Shown here piece by piece: positions 59,116 through 64,000 of a stretch of 64,000 nucleotides of DNA. Below the pieces are notes generated by a model. That model saw only the letters and a list, made by a program, of their open reading frames with translations. It was not told the origin of the DNA and did not search any database. Position 1 is the first letter of the stretch, and every line of letters begins with the position of its first letter. Both the position numbers and the translations under genes were made by a program. Origin of the DNA: Triglochin maritima (Eukaryota; Streptophyta; Magnoliopsida; Alismatales; Juncaginaceae); assembly GCA_963682175.1 (NCBI GenBank), contig OY821775.1, forward strand, positions 3,658,001-3,722,000. The letters run 5' to 3'.

Positions 59116-62100
59116 TCAAAGTCTGCGTAAGCCTAAGGACTTCACATGAGACACAAACGAGTCATTAGCTATAGCCTTGGTAAGAGGGTCAGCTACCATA
59201 AGACTAGTAGATACATGTCTTAACACAACTTCCTTTCTCGCTATGATGTCATTCACAAAATGATACCTAACCTGTATATGTTTGGTTTTTCCATGATATT
59301 TGGGGTCTTTCACATAACAAAGGGCAGCCATGCTGTCACAATAGACAACAACATGTTCATCAGATGTCTCTACAAGCCCAGTATGTTGTAAGAACCTCCT
59401 CAACCAAACTGCCTCCTGTACTGCTGCAGAGCATGCAACATACTCTGCTTCCATAGTCGACAGGGCTATACAAGTTTGCTTCTTGCTGGACCATGAGATG
59501 ACCCAATTAGCCAGCAAGAAAGCATAACCAGAGGTAGACTTCCTTTCATCAATGTCTCCAGCCCAATCGGCGTCACTATAGCCAATTAGGCGGAGATCTG
59601 ATGCTTGGTAACACAGCATGTAGTTACTCGTTCCTCTGAGGTATCTCATGATTCTCTCGACCGTCTTCCAGTGCTCCATGCTTGGGTTGGACTGGTATCG
59701 ACTCACCATGCCCACAACATAACAGATGTCTGGCCTAGTACACATCATAGCGTACATAAGGCTTCCCACAACATTGGAGTATGGAACCTTGCTCATTTTG
59801 ACATTCTCTTCTGGAGTCTCAGGATGCTTATCAAGGCTTAAGTGCAATCCCTTCTGAACAGAAGTGTTGATTGGTTTGCATTTGTCCATATGGTATTTCT
59901 TTAAGACGTTGTTAATATAAGTCTCTTGAGACAATCCCAGAAGTCTCTTGGACCTATCTCTAACAATCTTGACACCAAGGACGTAGCTAGCTTCACCCAT
60001 GTCCTTCATATCAAATGTGGAGGACAACCACTCTTTAGTGGATTTCAGAAACTCTTTGCTATTGCCAGCCATGAGTATGTCATCAACATACAAGTTCAGA
60101 ATGACAAATTTACTATTGGATCTCTTAACGTACACACAATGATCTTCCTCAAGCATAGAGAACGCATTCTCTGATATAGCTTGATGGAAGCGAATGTTCC
60201 ACTGTCTAGACGTTTGTTTTAAGCCATATAAGGACTTATTGAGCTTGCACACTTTGCGATCCTGTCCTTTGACTTCAAAACCTTGAGGTTGATCCATATA
60301 GATCTCCTCCTCAAGTTCTCCATTGAGAAAAGCAGTCTTTACATCCATTTGGTAAAGCTCTAAGTCCATCTGAGCTACAATAGCTAGTAGAAGGCGGATG
60401 GAGGCAAACCTAACCACGGGTGAAAATGTTTCCTCAAAATCCACGCCTTCTCTTTGGGTGTAGCCTTTAGCTACCAGTCTAGCCTTGAATCTATCAATAG
60501 ATCCATCCGCCTTCCTCTTAATTTTGAGGATCCACTTAGCCCCAATGACCTTTCGGTTCGGCAGTAAGTCGACCAAGTCCCAGACTCGATTAACTTTCAT
60601 CGACTCCAACTCTTCCTTTATAGCTTCTAACCACTCTTTAGCATTTGGACCTTCCAAGGCCTCTTTCAAGGTTTCCGGTTCTTGCTCATCGATTACTGTC
60701 ATCCCGGATGATTCATAATCAATTTCTTCTTGAGCTATCATGATGGCCTCTTCCTCTAAGCGACACTGCCTACGAGGAATGAACCTCGTTTGCTTCGACG
60801 CAGATGAATATCTGATGGCTCATCCTCCGTGAGAGCTATCGGATCCTCAGCATTGCTGCTCCCAGTAGGATCGACTGGTGGAACCTCATGTTCAACTTCC
60901 AGATCATGATCCCGTGGAGTGGCAATGTCCTCATCTTGTTGTTCAAAGAAGTCCACTGACTCTTTGATAGCTTCAACAAGGGTTGGAAAATCATTTTCCA
61001 AGAATGTGGCATCCCTAGACTCCAGTTCCGTCCTTCTTTCATTCTCGTCTACCCCGATAAAAACATAACCTTTGGAGAAATCACTGTATTTTACAAAGAT
61101 ACACTTTTTCCCTCTAGGTCCTAGTTTTCCATATCGGTGTCTAGTAGAATGAATGTATGCCGCGCATCCCTAAGGACGCAGCAGACTAAAATCAGGCTTC
61201 CGTCCTGTCCATAACTCATATGGAGTTGAGGGAACCGATTTTGTTGGAACTCTATTGAGGATATAAGCAACAGTCATTAGAGCATCTCCCCAAAACGAAA
61301 TTGGTAAGCTCGCATGCGCCATCATGGATCTAACCATGTCTAGCAGTGTTCTATTCTTTCTCTCGGCAACACCATTTTGCTGAGGAGTATAAGACATAGT
61401 GAGTTGTCTAGATATCCTCTTTTCATCACATAACTCCTTGAACATTATGGAAAGATACTCACCACCTCTATCCGTTCTAAGAGTTTTTATCTTATTATCC
61501 AATTGATTCTCAACTAAGCTCATGAATTTCTTAAAACATTCTAGAGCTTCTGACTTGTGACAAATAAGATAAATATGACCATATCTCGTGAAGTCATCAA
61601 TGAATGTGATGAAGTAACTTTGTCCATGTCTAGTACGCACATTCAAAGGTCCACAAATATCTGAGTGAATTAGTTCTAAAGGAGAAGTAGCCCTAATGAC
61701 TTTTCCGAACGGTTTTCTAGTTGCCTTTCCAGCTAGACAAGATTCACAGGTCGGCAATTCAAATTTGGAGCATTCTCCTAATACTCCCTCCTTTGCCAAC
61801 CTGTTCATCCGGTTAACACCAATGTGACCTAGTCTATCATGCCACATAACTGAATCATTATTCATGGAACTTTGGCTCACAAAGGCACTAGCGTTATGAT
61901 TGAAATCATAAATTGCGTCCAACACAATAAAACCGTCAGAAAGAAAAGCATATCTATAATAAATGTTAGAAAGGTATAAACCCATATCATTATTTTCAAA
62001 AACAACTTTAAAACTATGTCTCATCAATATAACAACAGAAATAATATTTCGCCGTATAGCTGGTGCATACAACACGTCGTGAAGTAATAGGATCCGGCCA

Positions 62101-63185
62101 CTTCGCAAAGCCACTTTGCATGTGCCAACTCCAAGAACTTCAATGCTAGTGTTGTTTGTCATGTTTATTCGCCTCCCACTTGGAACACGACGATATTCCA
62201 CGAAGGCAGAACGATCCTTTGTTATGTGGTTCGTGGCACCTGAATCCACAATCCACACAGGAGAATGATCAGTGAGCATCACAGAACTAGTCACGTTACA
62301 ATTCGAGGGATTACACACAGTAATTATCTTTTGCTCAGTGCACTCACGAGCAAAATGTCCAGTCTTTCGGCAGTTAAAACAAGTCACATTAGACTTATCT
62401 TTCCTACCTCTGGATCCTCGATGTCGTTTCTTTCCAGCTTTGTTTTCTGTTTTTCTTGCATTTGCACCCTTCTTGCCTTTAAAACCCTGAGCTCTATCTC
62501 TTTTGCGCTTAAAACCTGCACTCCTCCGAGGAGCGCTAGCTTCAGCAGCAAACACTTCAGTTAGAGGGGCTTCCGCAAGCATGCGGTCCTCCTCCAGCTC
62601 TAGGTGTTTTGCGGCCTGGTCAAATGTCCTGATGTCATCAGCATGGGTCAGATGGACCTTCATATGCTCCCAACTCTTCGAAGGCAATGATTTGATGAGA
62701 GCAGACACTTGCTCCTCATCGGTCTTAGCACGACCAGCAACACTCAGCTCGCTAATCATGTTTGACATTGCGGTAATATGCTGCCTCATTGTGTGACCTT
62801 GACGCATTTTATACCCATCAAACATAAGCCCAAGCTGACGGGCCCTTGTGACAGAGGTCACTCCGTACTGAAACTTCACAGCTTCCCACAAGGCCTTTGC
62901 AGTTCGAAACTTTTCGAACCGCAGTAACAGATCGTCCCTCATTGAACTTAGAATTGTGATTCGAGCAATTCGGTCTTTCTTTTTCCATGCATTATAAACA
63001 TCCAAGTTTCTACGATGTTGCGCAATATTCCCCTCCTCGGAGGGAGACATAGATTGGTTTATGTTTTCTAACATGTCCTGATCCTCTAAGAGATACTCAA
63101 TTTTACGATGCCACCGATCGTAATTTCTTTCATTGAGTTTATCTCCTCGAGTCAGATCAGCGACGATGCTTTTGAAAGCAGCCAT
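59116..63185 (-). pseudogene. Copia Gag-Pol polyprotein, decayed, full-length
   Basis: Start [11 protein letters not shown] at 63185. Gag, zinc knuckle [16 protein letters not shown], protease [11 protein letters not shown], integrase ([52 protein letters not shown]), then a TAG at about 61170-61172 directly after SLLRP. The frame continues past it to a frameshift near 60785, after which RT (YVDDILMAG) and RNase H ([20 protein letters not shown]) are open to the stop at 59116. Two lesions in over 4 kb mark a fairly young but inactive copy. It is a different family from the element at 47764-52607. Confidence 0.93.
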
Positions 63186-64000
63186 AAAGAATCTAGGACA
63201 ATCAAAATACATAGCGATACATGAGTTCTAGCATAAAATATAACGAGCTACAATAGTCATAAAAAATAAACTGACTTAATAGCTATAGCATTCAGACCAA
63301 AACAAAACATATAGCATTCGATCAAATCCTCATGCAATAGTTAAAAAAGCCATTTTACTAATCTAGATATTGAGCTCCATCATGATTTAATGACCTAAAA
63401 AAACGTTTTTAAATCATAGTAAATCAGCAAATAAGAAAGATATTTGCCGCCGGTTGCAAGGTGGTTTACACAAAACACTTCAACCTTACAACTCCCACTA
63501 GGCATGCGAGTTCCCAAAAATGGTTTTCAAAAAAAATCCAATCAACATCACACAGATATGATTACTACATTACTTCCATATCGAGCTAATGATCCTCTTT
63601 AGGGATTTAGCCTCGTCGACGGGAACCTGCATGAGTCTTATAGCAATAATATCGCAATAATAAAAATAAAGGAGCCCCTCGTCTCCTTAGGGCAATAAAC
63701 ATTCCACAATCCATAATTATTACAGTCCATAAATATTACAGTCCATTGCGATAACTATTGCAAATGGAAATAAATGAATGAAATTACGCTCATCTCTCAA
63801 TAAGACAGTAAATAAAATCAGGAATCATTCATTCCACATAGCCACAATCTTTCCATATGTTAGCACAATCCGACGTATGAAAAAATATACCATAAAGTGT
63901 GCACCTCATTCAAACAATAAGGAAGTAATGCATAAGGAAACAATGCATGAATGAGGCACGAAAATAGGCAAAAAAACGTGTTAGGTAATGACAACCAATC
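63186..64000 (-). other. 5' leader of the decayed Copia element, cut by the window edge
   Basis: No coding sequence. AT-rich, with one block near 63590-63625 and repeats of CATAATTATTACAGTCCATA type near 63710-63745. The 5' LTR should lie beyond 64000. Confidence 0.5.

Overview
This is nuclear DNA from a flowering plant, most likely a eudicot. The evidence is GT-AG intron structure, plant-only families (Aux/IAA, ROP GTPase, a GLOX array), a cytosolic-type tRNA-Ser, and intergenic space filled with Copia, MULE, PIF/Harbinger and hAT elements. I cannot name the species from the sequence. Exon coordinates below come from hand-read splice sites and protein-family similarity; nothing was aligned by software.

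Region by region. 1-3880 (minus): a long-form tRNase Z gene carrying at least two frameshifts and one nonsense codon, probably a pseudogene, with its 3' end beyond the window. 4472-6036: debris of a third GLOX unit (an exon 2 scrap plus upstream repeats) invaded by an LTR-like sequence. 6970-18025 (minus): two intact tandem glyoxal/galactose oxidase-like genes, each with a TATA box and a duplicated upstream region. 18087-22306 (minus): a complete five-exon Aux/IAA repressor gene whose first intron holds a 56-bp satellite. 22.3-28.5 kb: mostly empty, with a tRNA-Ser(CGA) gene at 27033. 28525-32257 (plus): eIF2 alpha in seven exons. 32.3-41.6 kb: intergenic DNA with a duplicated 0.22-kb unit, a Copia RNase H scrap, and a pair of PIF/Harbinger-type elements encoding a SANT/NAM-associated protein, one an internal deletion derivative of the other. 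41.64-46.05 kb: a MULE with long terminal inverted repeats whose FAR1-transposase-SWIM-OTU gene is riddled with stops and interrupted by a 642-bp hAT-like MITE. 47764-52607 (minus): a very young, apparently intact Copia element with identical 214-bp LTRs and a 5-bp target duplication. 53095-55534 (plus): a type II ROP GTPase whose C-terminal GC-CG acylation box is split by an intron. 55.9-64 kb: a decayed minus-strand Copia element whose 3' LTR is interrupted by a 1544-bp solo LTR of another family, again with a 5-bp target duplication.

Functionally the single-copy genes are unrelated: tRNA 3' processing, apoplastic H2O2-generating oxidases, auxin response, stress-regulated translation initiation and ROP signalling. 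The most unusual signals are (a) the arrays of spaced palindromes in LTR promoter regions, where half-sites are conserved while spacers vary, or where the two arms change together; (b) the ROP gene, in which retention of the last intron would swap an S-acylation box for a CaaX prenylation signal; and (c) the nested, datable transposon insertions.
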